Assembly: GCF_001429025.1 (NCBI RefSeq)
Contig: NZ_LMHT01000011.1
Location: 352,495 to 404,662, forward strand
DNA from: Phenylobacterium sp. Root700
Lineage (GTDB): Bacteria > Pseudomonadota > Alphaproteobacteria > Caulobacterales > Caulobacteraceae
Reading direction: 5' to 3'
DNA length: 52,168 bases
Below, in pieces: positions 41,668 through 49,523 of this stretch. A program made the position numbers and the translations under genes. The notes under the pieces are model-generated. The model was not told the DNA's origin. It saw only the letters and a list, made by a program, of their open reading frames with translations, and did no database searches. Each line of letters begins with the position of its first letter. The first letter of the stretch is position 1.

Positions 41668-42824
41668 GAGCCCGGCGTCAGGACGGTCGGGTTGGAGGCG
41701 ATCCTGCTGCCCAGGCTGTGGACCAGCTTGCCGGTTGCGGCATCGAGCACGTCGATCGGTCCGTCCATCCTGGCCGCGACAAGGTGGGGGGTCGGCTCAC
41801 GGGTCAGGACGATGGATGTCGCCCCATTGGGTAGAGAGATACGCGAGAGACGTTCGCCGCTGGCGGGGTCGATCACCCAGACTTCGGATCCGCCATCCTT
41901 GTGGCTCCCCTCCTTGCCTGCGGGGTTCATCAGCACATAGAGCCGGCCCTTGGCGTCGGAGGCGATGACCTGCCACCCGGCTGGGCGCCACTCTGGCGCA
42001 CCGCCCTCGGCGGCGCCGACGCTGAGATTCACGTCGAGGGGCTTGGCGACCTGACCCGAGAGGTCGAACGCCTTGAGCTGGCCGTGATAGGTCACGAACC
42101 AGGCCGTTTTGCCGATCATCGCCGGCATCTGGAACATCGGCTGCTTGTCGATGTCCTGGACGCCCTCGATTGTCTTAGACGAGGCCACGGCGCCCTTGTC
42201 GTCCAGCGTGATGCTGATCATCGAGCCGTCAGCGCAGAAGCTCGAAAAGCCTCGCTCCCCCGTCGGATAGATATGCGAGCAGCCGGGCAGGTCGATCTCG
42301 TTCAGCACCTTGCGCGCGTCGAGATCGACCACGGTGATCGACTGCGTCGGCGTGAAGTTGGCCACGAGCGCCCATCTGTCGCTGTTTGTGAGCTGGAACA
42401 GGCCCGAATAGGTGACCGACTGCTGTCGCTTGCCGCCCGGCAGGATGATCTCGCCCTTGGGGCGCAGCGTCGCGGTATCCCAAATGGTGATCGCGTCCGT
42501 CCGCTCACCGCGGGTCAGGCGCGGGTAGAAGGTCTCGGCTGTGAGGATCTCCCGCCGCGACGGGGAGTAGAGCGAGCTGGCGAACTGGGCCGCCCGGACC
42601 ATCCCCTTCAGGGGCCGGGACTTGTCCGCGGTGTCGGCGATCACCATCCGGCCGTCGAGGATCGAGGCGGTGTGAAGATCGTGAACTAGGATCCAGCTCG
42701 GTGGATACGACGCCGGCAAGGTGACGACGCTGGGGATCGCCTCCTCCGGTAGCGGCTGCGATGCCGTCTGTGCTGCGCATGGCGCCGACAGCATCAGTGC
42801 GAGCGCCGTTGTTGCTAGTCGCAT
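41664..42824 (-). CDS. mauB: TTQ amine dehydrogenase heavy chain (MauB/AauB type)
   Basis: A 386-residue exported heavy chain predicted to form a seven-bladed beta-propeller that holds the TTQ light chains in the alpha2beta2 enzyme. The signal peptide ends PCAAQ near residue 19. Characteristic propeller repeats include ILDGRMVIADTADKSR, ANFTPTQSITVVDLDARKV and DVLDAATGKLVHSLGS. ATG at 42824 has AGGGGG three bases upstream; ATG at 42836 is also possible. It is the first gene of the B-E-D-A-cyc-cyc operon and divergent from a TetR-type regulator. Substrate preference (methylamine or aromatic amines) cannot be read from sequence. Confidence 0.9.
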   Translation of the reverse strand: MRLATTALALMLSAPCAAQTASQPLPEEAIPSVVTLPASYPPSWILVHDLHTASILDGRMVIADTADKSRPLKGMVRAAQFASSLYSPSRREILTAETFYPRLTRGERTDAITIWDTATLRPKGEIILPGGKRQQSVTYSGLFQLTNSDRWALVANFTPTQSITVVDLDARKVLNEIDLPGCSHIYPTGERGFSSFCADGSMISITLDDKGAVASSKTIEGVQDIDKQPMFQMPAMIGKTAWFVTYHGQLKAFDLSGQVAKPLDVNLSVGAAEGGAPEWRPAGWQVIASDAKGRLYVLMNPAGKEGSHKDGGSEVWVIDPASGERLSRISLPNGATSIVLTREPTPHLVAARMDGPIDVLDAATGKLVHSLGSRIASNPTVLTPGS

Positions 42825-42883
42825 GGTCCCCCTCATCGCCAAATTCGTGACGTTGTCCGGGGAGTGCTCCTCGGGGCCAAATG

Positions 42884-42906
42884 TTGTCAACTGTCCTAAA
42901 TTCGAC
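42884..42906. promoter_or_regulatory. Possible TetR operator (divergent version)
   Basis: The segment GTTGTCAACTGTCCTAAATT (from 42883), followed by CGAC, aligns imperfectly with the shared elements at 43800 and 46700. It lies in the 115-base region between the amine dehydrogenase operon and the TetR gene. Resemblance is moderate (about two thirds of positions). Confidence 0.3.
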
Positions 42907-42939
42907 TAAGGCCGCGCCATTCCTAGTGCGAGGGGCTCC

Positions 42940-43626
42940 ATGTCCGACACTGATGGCCACAGATATTCGCTCGTCAGCGACCTGACTTTTCCGCCGCGAG
43001 AAGGGGGCTACGCGAACGGGCGCGATACGCGCGAAACGATCATCAGCGCGGCGTTCCGTCTGCTCATGGACGAGGGCTATCGGGCCATCACCATGCGCCG
43101 GGTCGCAAAGGAATGCGGGCTGAAGATAGGCAACGTCACCTATCACTTCTCATCGAGGGAGGATCTTGTCCGCTCGATGTTTGAGGCCGTTAGTCTGAGC
43201 TACCAGGCGGTCGTGACTGACAAGATTTCGAATGAAGAGGAGCAGCCTGCGGGAAGATTTCGCGATCTGTGCAATTTCTTTCTGGACGACATCAAGACCA
43301 GGAAGACAACGATGGTCTTTCCAGAGCTGTGGGCTCTGTCGAACCATGACGAATTTGTCTATAATATCGTCAATGATCTGTACGACAGCGCTCGGGAGGT
43401 CTTCTTCGATCTTATTTCGGAGCTAAGGCCGGATCTGTCTGTGGAACTTCGCAATCAACTGTCGATCGTGGTGCAGGCTTCGATTGAGGGAATGACTGTA
43501 TTCGCGGGATACAAGAAGCCGTTTCACGGTCAAATGGATCAAATAGAGGCCATAACTGTGAAGGCCTTTATGGATTTGATCTCGAACATCCAAGAGTCTG
43601 ACGTTCCTCAAGGCGTTCCGGCCTAA
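42940..43626 (+). CDS. TetR-family transcriptional regulator
   Basis: A 228-residue regulator. The N-terminal helix-turn-helix spans about residues 28-75 (TIISAAFRLLMDEGYRAITM, then RRVAKECGLKIGNVTYHF). The C-terminal ligand domain shares a motif (KTTMVFPELWALSNHD) with the second TetR at 45662 (RTTRLFPHLWVLANYD), so the two are paralogues. GAGGGG lies five bases before the ATG. It is divergent from the amine dehydrogenase operon and is the obvious candidate regulator of it. Confidence 0.9.
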   Translation: MSDTDGHRYSLVSDLTFPPREGGYANGRDTRETIISAAFRLLMDEGYRAITMRRVAKECGLKIGNVTYHFSSREDLVRSMFEAVSLSYQAVVTDKISNEEEQPAGRFRDLCNFFLDDIKTRKTTMVFPELWALSNHDEFVYNIVNDLYDSAREVFFDLISELRPDLSVELRNQLSIVVQASIEGMTVFAGYKKPFHGQMDQIEAITVKAFMDLISNIQESDVPQGVPA

Positions 43627-43799
43627 ATTCTGGATGCGGGCGGCCCGATGTCGCGGGTCAGGCCGGTCGAGTTAGGGCTGCGCCGCAACTGGTTTGGGCG
43701 GCGTTTGCCCTTCGACCAATACGGGCCATCGTAGCCACAGCGATTGCGCAATTGGCGCGCGCCGATCCCAGTGAATTTGGTGTCGCCGCCCTTCGACAA

Positions 43800-43838
43800 T
43801 TTTGGTCGATTGACTAATATTGGTCACCATGCTGTAAA
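43800..43838 (+). promoter_or_regulatory. Promoter and TetR-type operator of the HDAC-family gene
   Basis: TTTTGGTCGATTGACTAATA (43800-43819) followed by TTGGTCA is nearly identical to the element at 46700. A -35-like TTGACT (43810) and -10-like TGTAAA (43833) are separated by 17 bases, so the element overlaps the -35 box as expected for repression. It lies in a 362-base region (43627-43988) without a gene. Confidence 0.6.
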
Positions 43839-43988
43839 TTTGCGCAGCTGCGAGGCCGCCTGGCCGCTGCACGTGGATGCGAGAGCGCCGTGCTCACGCC
43901 GCCGCCAGTCAGCAAGGTGAGGGCCGAGCGGGATCCTTTAGAGCGCGCGAGACGAGCGCAGCCAGCGACGAGCAGGGAGTGATCTGAC

Positions 43989-45128
43989 ATGAGACGCACC
44001 GGATTTGTCTGGAATGAGAAGTTCGCCTGGTTCGAGCTTCAGGCCTACGGCGGGGTCGTACGCGGCGGGGTCGACTCGATGCAGCCAGATCGGCACGTTT
44101 ACGATCCGGAGGTCGTTAGACGATTCCGCAACCTCGTTGACGTGAGCGGGCTTCTGAAGAAGCTCGTGGACATTCCAGCGCGTCTTGCCACGGGGCTCGA
44201 AATCGGGCGCGTCCACACCAGCGATCACATCAACCAGATCAAGATCATGTCGGGCTTCCCGACAGGTGGGGAACCTGGGGATGACGCTCCGGTGCCGTAT
44301 GGGGCCTTCGAGATTGCGTCGCTGGCCGCCGGTGGGGCGATCGCCGCCGTGGATGCGGTCATGAGCGGCGAGGTCGACAACGCCTATGCCCTCCTCAGGC
44401 CGGCCGGGCATCACTCCAGGCCGGACCGTTCGATGGGATTTTGCATCTTCTCGAACGCAGCGATCGCTGGGCGCCATCTCCTCGACTTCCACAATGTGAA
44501 GCGGATCGCCTATGTCGATTGGGATGTGCATCACGGCAACGGCACTCAGGCGGCGCTCTACAAGGAGCCTCGCGCGCTGACGATCTCAATCCACCAGGAC
44601 CGCCTCTATCCCGTCGACGACGGGTTCGTGGAGCAGATCGGTGAGGGGAGGGCTGAAGGCACCAATCTCAACATTCCGCTGCCCCCGGGATGTGGCGTTG
44701 AGGCGTATTGTGCGGCCTACGACCGTGTCGTCATTCCCGCTCTGCAGGCGTTCCGACCTGACATCATCATCGTCCCCAGCGGCTTCGATGCTGGGGCCAT
44801 GGATCCTATGGGGCGGATGATGATGCACTCCGACGGGTACCGCCAACTCACGCGAAAGCTCATGGCGGCGGCCGATGAGTTGTGTGGCGGCCGCCTCGTG
44901 TTCCTCCACGAGGGAGGTTACTCGCGCTGGACCGTGCCCTACTTCGGGTTGGCCGTGCTCGAGGAGCTCTCCGGAATTTCGACCGGAACGTCTGATCCTC
45001 ACCTCGAGTATCACAAGGCGCTGGGCGGGCAGGAACTGCTGCCGCATCAGACCGAGGCTATCGACGCTGCGGCGGCGAACGTTGCGCGAGTTCCGCAGCC
45101 TGCCTGCCAGGCAGGCGTGGCCGACTGA
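43989..45128 (+). CDS. Class II histone-deacetylase-family amidohydrolase (acetylpolyamine deacetylase-like)
   Basis: A 379-residue zinc hydrolase of the HDAC/acetylpolyamine amidohydrolase family, which removes acetyl groups from lysine or polyamine amines. The active-site motif LRPAGHHSRPDRSMGFCIFSN is cut here to its key part: His141-His142. Metal ligands fall in VDWDVHHGNG (Asp177, Asp179, His181) and in SGFDAG (second aspartate). GAGGGAG-like AGGGAG precedes the ATG. It is followed by a MaoC-type gene and controlled by the element at 43800. In this amine-related region, deacetylation of an N-acetylated amine is plausible, but substrate is not known. The 3' end holds a perfect 9-bp inverted repeat (45098-45116). 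Confidence 0.9.
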   Translation: MRRTGFVWNEKFAWFELQAYGGVVRGGVDSMQPDRHVYDPEVVRRFRNLVDVSGLLKKLVDIPARLATGLEIGRVHTSDHINQIKIMSGFPTGGEPGDDAPVPYGAFEIASLAAGGAIAAVDAVMSGEVDNAYALLRPAGHHSRPDRSMGFCIFSNAAIAGRHLLDFHNVKRIAYVDWDVHHGNGTQAALYKEPRALTISIHQDRLYPVDDGFVEQIGEGRAEGTNLNIPLPPGCGVEAYCAAYDRVVIPALQAFRPDIIIVPSGFDAGAMDPMGRMMMHSDGYRQLTRKLMAAADELCGGRLVFLHEGGYSRWTVPYFGLAVLEELSGISTGTSDPHLEYHKALGGQELLPHQTEAIDAAAANVARVPQPACQAGVAD

Positions 45129-45166
45129 TCAGCGCCGGATCCAAATCGACTGTCTGCGAGGGAGTC

Positions 45167-45622
45167 ATGAACGACGCGTTCAGTCAGGCCGATGGGTGGG
45201 CCGGAACTATCCGGGGCAAGCCGCGCGTGGGGCAGGTCGCAGAGCGGGCGCGGAGGACCCGCATGGATGATGTCGAGGCCTTCAGTGGAATGACGGGCGA
45301 CCATAACCCGCTCCACTATGACAAGGACCTCGCCGAGAGCAGGGTCTTCGGCAAGCTGATCGTCCAGGGCGGTGTCACCTCCGGGCTGCTCAACGCTTGC
45401 GTTGCTGAAAGCTTGCCGGGCCCAGGGACCGTTTTCCTCTCCTGCGATTGGAGGTTCCTGAAAGCCGTCGGCGTGGGCGAAACGATCACCGCGCGAGTGG
45501 AGGTGCTCACGGTGCGCGATGACAAACCCATCTGCACCTTGAAGACCGCCGTTACGAATGAAGACGGCGACACGTGTCTCGAAGGGATCGCGGCCACATT
45601 CACCGTTCCGCTGCATCGCTGA
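45167..45622 (+). CDS. MaoC-family hot-dog dehydratase
   Basis: A 151-residue single hot-dog protein of the MaoC / R-specific enoyl-CoA hydratase group. The signature is FSGMTGDHNPLHYDKDLAE (Asp and His of the hydratase motif) followed by VFGKLIVQGGVTSGLLNA. It would hydrate an enoyl-CoA or related thioester. It lies 38 bases after the HDAC-family gene, most likely in the same transcript, and converges on the second TetR gene. Confidence 0.88.
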   Translation: MNDAFSQADGWAGTIRGKPRVGQVAERARRTRMDDVEAFSGMTGDHNPLHYDKDLAESRVFGKLIVQGGVTSGLLNACVAESLPGPGTVFLSCDWRFLKAVGVGETITARVEVLTVRDDKPICTLKTAVTNEDGDTCLEGIAATFTVPLHR

Positions 45623-45661
45623 TGCGCCGCTCGCCCTTTCACGCCGCCTTCGACCCGCCAG

Positions 45662-46558
45662 CTAGCTCGTTGCTTTGCTCGATCGGGGGCGTCGTCCGCG
45701 AGTCTTTGGAGCCGGCTGTTCTGTGGCGGGGGAGGGCGAACTCGCGGCCGCGTCGTCGCTCTCTTGCGCTCCAGAGCCTTCTCGTTCGAGATCCGCAAGG
45801 GCCGACGCGTCGTCCGAGTCAGCACGCGTGAACAGTGCGCGAAATTCCTCGTCGGTGAGCAGGGTCGGCGTCTTCCACTTGCGCTTCAGATCCTCCTGTC
45901 GCCAGCCATACGCCTTGAGTTGGTCTGGGGTGATTGACTTCACCAGGCCGACCAGAGCGTGGCAGGCGATAGCGCTGTAAAGCGGCAGTTCACCGGCCCA
46001 TGGCTTCTCGAAGCCCACGAACATCGTCGACCCAGCCACGCTTGCGGAGACATAGACCGCTAGGGCCTCTCGCTCCTGGTCGGCGAGCGAAGGATTGATC
46101 TCGGCGATCAGGCGCGTCAGCGTCCGACGCTCCAAAATGTAGATACTGTCCACCGCCTTGGCCACGATGGGATCGTAGTTGGCGAGCACCCACAGGTGCG
46201 GGAATAGACGGGTCGTTCGCTTCGTCTGGATGTCGTCCAGGAGGAGGCGGATGAACCGCTCCAGCTTCTGCTCCGCCGACAGGCTGGGTTCGCGGACAAT
46301 GGAGCTGATATTGTCCGCGTACGGGACCAGCACCATGTTGATCACATCCTGCAGCAGGTCGGCGCGGCTCTTATAGTAGTAGCTGACGGCGCCGATCTGG
46401 ATATTGCACCGGCGCGCGACCTCCCGAAGGGTCAGCGCCTGGTAGCCATCCTCGATCATGATATCGAGCGCGGTTTCGAGGATCTGGACGACGCGATCGC
46501 GACCGGTCTGGTAAGTGCCCGAACCCGTGCGCGTGCGAAGGCGGTCTGCGCCGATCAT
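45662..46558 (-). CDS. TetR-family transcriptional regulator with long C-terminal tail
   Basis: A 298-residue TetR regulator. The HTH occupies residues about 20-70 (LTLREVARRCNIQIGAVSYY). The ligand domain is paralogous to the TetR at 42940. After about residue 210 comes a low-complexity tail rich in Ser, Ala, Glu and Pro, ending RGRRPRSS, unlike ordinary TetR proteins. It is divergent from the FMN-dependent monooxygenase, whose promoter carries the shared 27-bp element. Confidence 0.9.
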   Translation of the reverse strand: MIGADRLRTRTGSGTYQTGRDRVVQILETALDIMIEDGYQALTLREVARRCNIQIGAVSYYYKSRADLLQDVINMVLVPYADNISSIVREPSLSAEQKLERFIRLLLDDIQTKRTTRLFPHLWVLANYDPIVAKAVDSIYILERRTLTRLIAEINPSLADQEREALAVYVSASVAGSTMFVGFEKPWAGELPLYSAIACHALVGLVKSITPDQLKAYGWRQEDLKRKWKTPTLLTDEEFRALFTRADSDDASALADLEREGSGAQESDDAAASSPSPATEQPAPKTRGRRPRSSKATS

Positions 46559-46699
46559 CTGTTCTGCTGTCCTCTGCCTGCCAAGCTTCCCGCAGGCCTA
46601 GCTAACATGTCCTAGCCGTTTCTCGTTGCTTCGTCAGGTGACCTCGACGCTGACGTGTCGGCGGGCCGCCGAGCGGGCGACAAACTCGGCCGATCCACA

Positions 46700-46737
46700 T
46701 TTTGGTCAATTGACGAATATTGAACAAGGCGTATAAA
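46700..46737 (+). promoter_or_regulatory. Promoter and TetR-type operator of the monooxygenase gene
   Basis: TTTTGGTCAATTGACGAATA (46700-46719) followed by TTGAACA matches the element at 43800 at 23 of 27 positions. TTGACG (46710-46715) and TATAAA (46732-46737), 16 bases apart, form a good sigma-70 promoter overlapped by the element. An SD (GGGAGG) follows before the ATG at 46766. Confidence 0.65.
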
Positions 46738-46765
46738 GTTCGACATAACAACAAAGGGAGGCCCC

Positions 46766-48148
46766 ATGGCACGCGAACTCTTCCTCAACGCCTTCGCCAT
46801 GAACTGCGTCGGACACCAGTCACAGGGCACGTGGCGACATCCGCGCGACAAGTCGGCTGACTACAAGCACACCGATCACTGGGTCGAGCTCGCGCGCCTG
46901 CTGGAGCGGGGCAAGTTCGACGGCCTATTCCTGGCTGATGTCGTCGGTGTGTACGACGTCTATGGCGCCAGCCCGGACACCGCGCTGCGCGAAGCCGTGC
47001 AGGTGCCTACCAATGACCCGTTGCTCATTATTCCGCCGATGGCCCAGGCGACCGACAACCTGGCCTTCGCCGTCACGGTCAATCTCTCGCACGAAGCGCC
47101 GCTTCCCTTCGCGCGGCGGATGTCGACGCTCGACCACATGACCGACGGGCGGATCGGCTGGAATATTGTCACCGGCTATCTCGACAGCGGCGCCAAAGGG
47201 GCCGGGCAGGGCAAGCAGGTCGCTCACGACACCCGCTACGACATCGCCGAAGAGTTCGTGACGATCCAGTACGACTTCTGGGAGGGAAGCTGGGAGGAGG
47301 ACGCGGTTCGCAAGGATCGGAACGCGGGCGTCTTCACCGATCCTGCCAAGGTCCACCGCGTGGCCCACGATGGCGAGTATTTTCGGGTGAACGCCGTCCA
47401 CCTCTGCGAGCCGTCGCCGCAGCGCACACCTGTTCTCTATCAGGCCGGCTCATCCTCAAAGGGCACGGCCTTCGCCGCCCGTCACGCCGAATGCGTGTTC
47501 GTCGGAGGACACTCGAGGAGCAAGATGGCGACCGCCGTCGCCAATCTGCGCGCGCTCGCGGTCGAAGCCGGCCGCGCTCCCTCGGACATCAAGATCTTCG
47601 CCTTGGCGACGGTGATCACTGCGGCCACCGACGAAGAAGCCCAGGCGAAATTCGAGGACTACAAGCAGTATGTGAGCGCACCGGGCGCCCTGGCGCTGAT
47701 GGCGGGATGGTCCGGGATCGACTTCTCCAAGCCGGACCTCGTAGCGGCTGGCGCGGCCGGCAGCAACGCCATCCAGACCGCAGCCGGGGCCTTCACCAAG
47801 GGCGGACCGGCTGAACATCGCGACCTCGACAGCCTAGCCCAGACCGTTGGCTTGGGCGGTGGCGGTCCGGTCCTCGTCGGTGGCCCTCAGCGCATCGCCG
47901 ACGAGCTCGAGGCGTGGGCGGCGGAGTCCGACCTGGACGGCTTCAACCTGGCCTACGCGGTCATGCCCGAAACCTTCGCCGATATTGTCGATTACGTCGT
48001 CCCGGAACTGCAGCGCCGCGGCCTGTTCAAGAAGGACTACGCGTCCGGGACCTACCGCGAGAAGCTGTTCGGCCGAGGCGCGCGCCTGGAGGACAACCAT
48101 CCGGCGGCGCGTCTACGCAAGCATGCCGCGGCGAAAGCAGGCGTTTAG
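46766..48148 (+). CDS. FMN-dependent monooxygenase, NtaA/SnaA/DszA family
   Basis: A 460-residue bacterial-luciferase-like flavin monooxygenase that needs reduced FMN from a separate reductase. The family pattern is visible in LFLNAFAMNCVGHQSQGTWR at the start, in ARLLERGKFDGLFLADVVGVYDVYG, in GRIGWNIVTGYLDSGAKG and in PVLYQAGSSSKGTAFAARHAE. Relatives oxidise nitrilotriacetate, EDTA, dibenzothiophene sulfone or pristinamycin. No flavin reductase gene is in the window. An MFS transporter and a Baeyer-Villiger-type monooxygenase follow on the same strand. Substrate unassigned. Confidence 0.92.
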   Translation: MARELFLNAFAMNCVGHQSQGTWRHPRDKSADYKHTDHWVELARLLERGKFDGLFLADVVGVYDVYGASPDTALREAVQVPTNDPLLIIPPMAQATDNLAFAVTVNLSHEAPLPFARRMSTLDHMTDGRIGWNIVTGYLDSGAKGAGQGKQVAHDTRYDIAEEFVTIQYDFWEGSWEEDAVRKDRNAGVFTDPAKVHRVAHDGEYFRVNAVHLCEPSPQRTPVLYQAGSSSKGTAFAARHAECVFVGGHSRSKMATAVANLRALAVEAGRAPSDIKIFALATVITAATDEEAQAKFEDYKQYVSAPGALALMAGWSGIDFSKPDLVAAGAAGSNAIQTAAGAFTKGGPAEHRDLDSLAQTVGLGGGGPVLVGGPQRIADELEAWAAESDLDGFNLAYAVMPETFADIVDYVVPELQRRGLFKKDYASGTYREKLFGRGARLEDNHPAARLRKHAAAKAGV

Positions 48149-48181
48149 GCCCGCGCTGGCGTCGCGGTGCGGGAGGCTAAG

Positions 48182-49462
48182 TTGAACCACGGAACGGATC
48201 TGGGTTCCGCTACGGCGCCGGTCAAGCCGGCGTCGTCCCCGTCCGGCTGGGGCGGTGGCCTACCGGGGAAGTGGCCTTCAATCGCGGTCATACTCCTGGC
48301 GCAGGTCGCGGCGATGGCGGTCTGGTTCGCGTCGGCGGCCGCGGCCTCAGCGCTTGCCAGGAGCGCGCCGCTTTCCGGCTTTGAATCCGGGCTGCTCACG
48401 AGTGCGGTGCAGGCCGGCTTTGTACTGGGCACCCTCGCCAGCGCATTCCTCGGCCTGCCCGATCGCTACGATCCGCGACGCATCTTCATGATCTCCGCGA
48501 TCGCCGCCGGGGTCGCCTCGCTAACGCTGGCGGCGCTACCCCCAACGGGCGCAGGTATCCTGGGCCTGCGGTTTCTGACCGGGGTGGCGCTCGCGGGCGT
48601 CTACCCTATCGGCATGCGCTTGGCCGCCACGTGGGCCTCAGGGGACTTGGGCCTGCTTGTGGGCCTGCTAGTGGGCGCGCTGACTCTGGGCTCCGCAAGC
48701 CCGCACGCGCTTGCCGCCTTCGGCCACCTGGACTGGCGGGTGATCTACCTCGCCGCGGCTGGTTTCGCGATCTTCGGGGGGCTCGCGATCCTCTTTGCCG
48801 GCGTGGGTCCAAACGCCCCTCGGTCCGTGCGTCTTGCGCCAGGCCGCATGTCGCAGGCTTGGAGAAGTCGTCCGGTCCGCCTCACCAATCTCGGCTATCT
48901 CGGGCACATGTGGGAACTCTACGCGATGTGGACGTGGCTCGCGGTCTTCCTGGCTGAGAGCTTCCGCCGCTCCGGCGTGGCCGACCACCACACCCTGGCC
49001 GAGATCGTAACATTCGGCGCAATCGCCGCCGGCGCGCTCGGAGCGTGGCTCGGCGGGGTCTTCGCCGATCGATGGGGCCGCACCACAGTTACGATTTCAG
49101 CGATGGCCGCGAGCGGGGCGTGCGCCGCCGTGATCGGCTGGCTGATGGATGCGCCCCCCTGGCTGGTAAGCACTGTCGCCGTGGTCTGGGGCGTGACCAT
49201 CATTGCGGACTCCGCCCAGTTCTCCGCCAGCATCGCCGAGCTTAGCGAACCCGACTCCGTCGGCACCATGCTGACCCTGCAGACCTGCGCCGGCTTCCTC
49301 CTGACTCTGGTGAGCATCCAGCTGGTGGCCCCCGTGGCTCAGGCGCTCAGCTGGCCGGCAGCCTTTACGATGCTGGCGCTGGGTCCCCTGTTCGGCTGTC
49401 TCGCCATGGCTCGGCTGCGCGCCAGTCCGGACGCGATCCGGCTGGCCGGCGGGCGGCGGTGA
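48182..49462 (+). CDS. MFS transporter
   Basis: A 426-residue major facilitator with twelve predicted membrane helices. The cytoplasmic loop 2-3 signature is reduced (LGLPDRYDPRRIF), and GVFADRWGRTTVTIS in the second half is the repeated signature. TTG at 48182 is preferred since GGGAGG lies five bases before it; GTG at 48167 is an alternative. It follows the FMN monooxygenase gene closely and probably imports that enzyme's substrate. A decayed minus-strand MFS remnant lies downstream at 51110. Confidence 0.88.
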   Translation: MNHGTDLGSATAPVKPASSPSGWGGGLPGKWPSIAVILLAQVAAMAVWFASAAAASALARSAPLSGFESGLLTSAVQAGFVLGTLASAFLGLPDRYDPRRIFMISAIAAGVASLTLAALPPTGAGILGLRFLTGVALAGVYPIGMRLAATWASGDLGLLVGLLVGALTLGSASPHALAAFGHLDWRVIYLAAAGFAIFGGLAILFAGVGPNAPRSVRLAPGRMSQAWRSRPVRLTNLGYLGHMWELYAMWTWLAVFLAESFRRSGVADHHTLAEIVTFGAIAAGALGAWLGGVFADRWGRTTVTISAMAASGACAAVIGWLMDAPPWLVSTVAVVWGVTIIADSAQFSASIAELSEPDSVGTMLTLQTCAGFLLTLVSIQLVAPVAQALSWPAAFTMLALGPLFGCLAMARLRASPDAIRLAGGRR

Positions 49463-49523
49463 CCAGAACGCGCATTCCCAATCTTAAACGGGGCGCGACC
49501 CCAGGCTACAGAAGGCTGCATCC

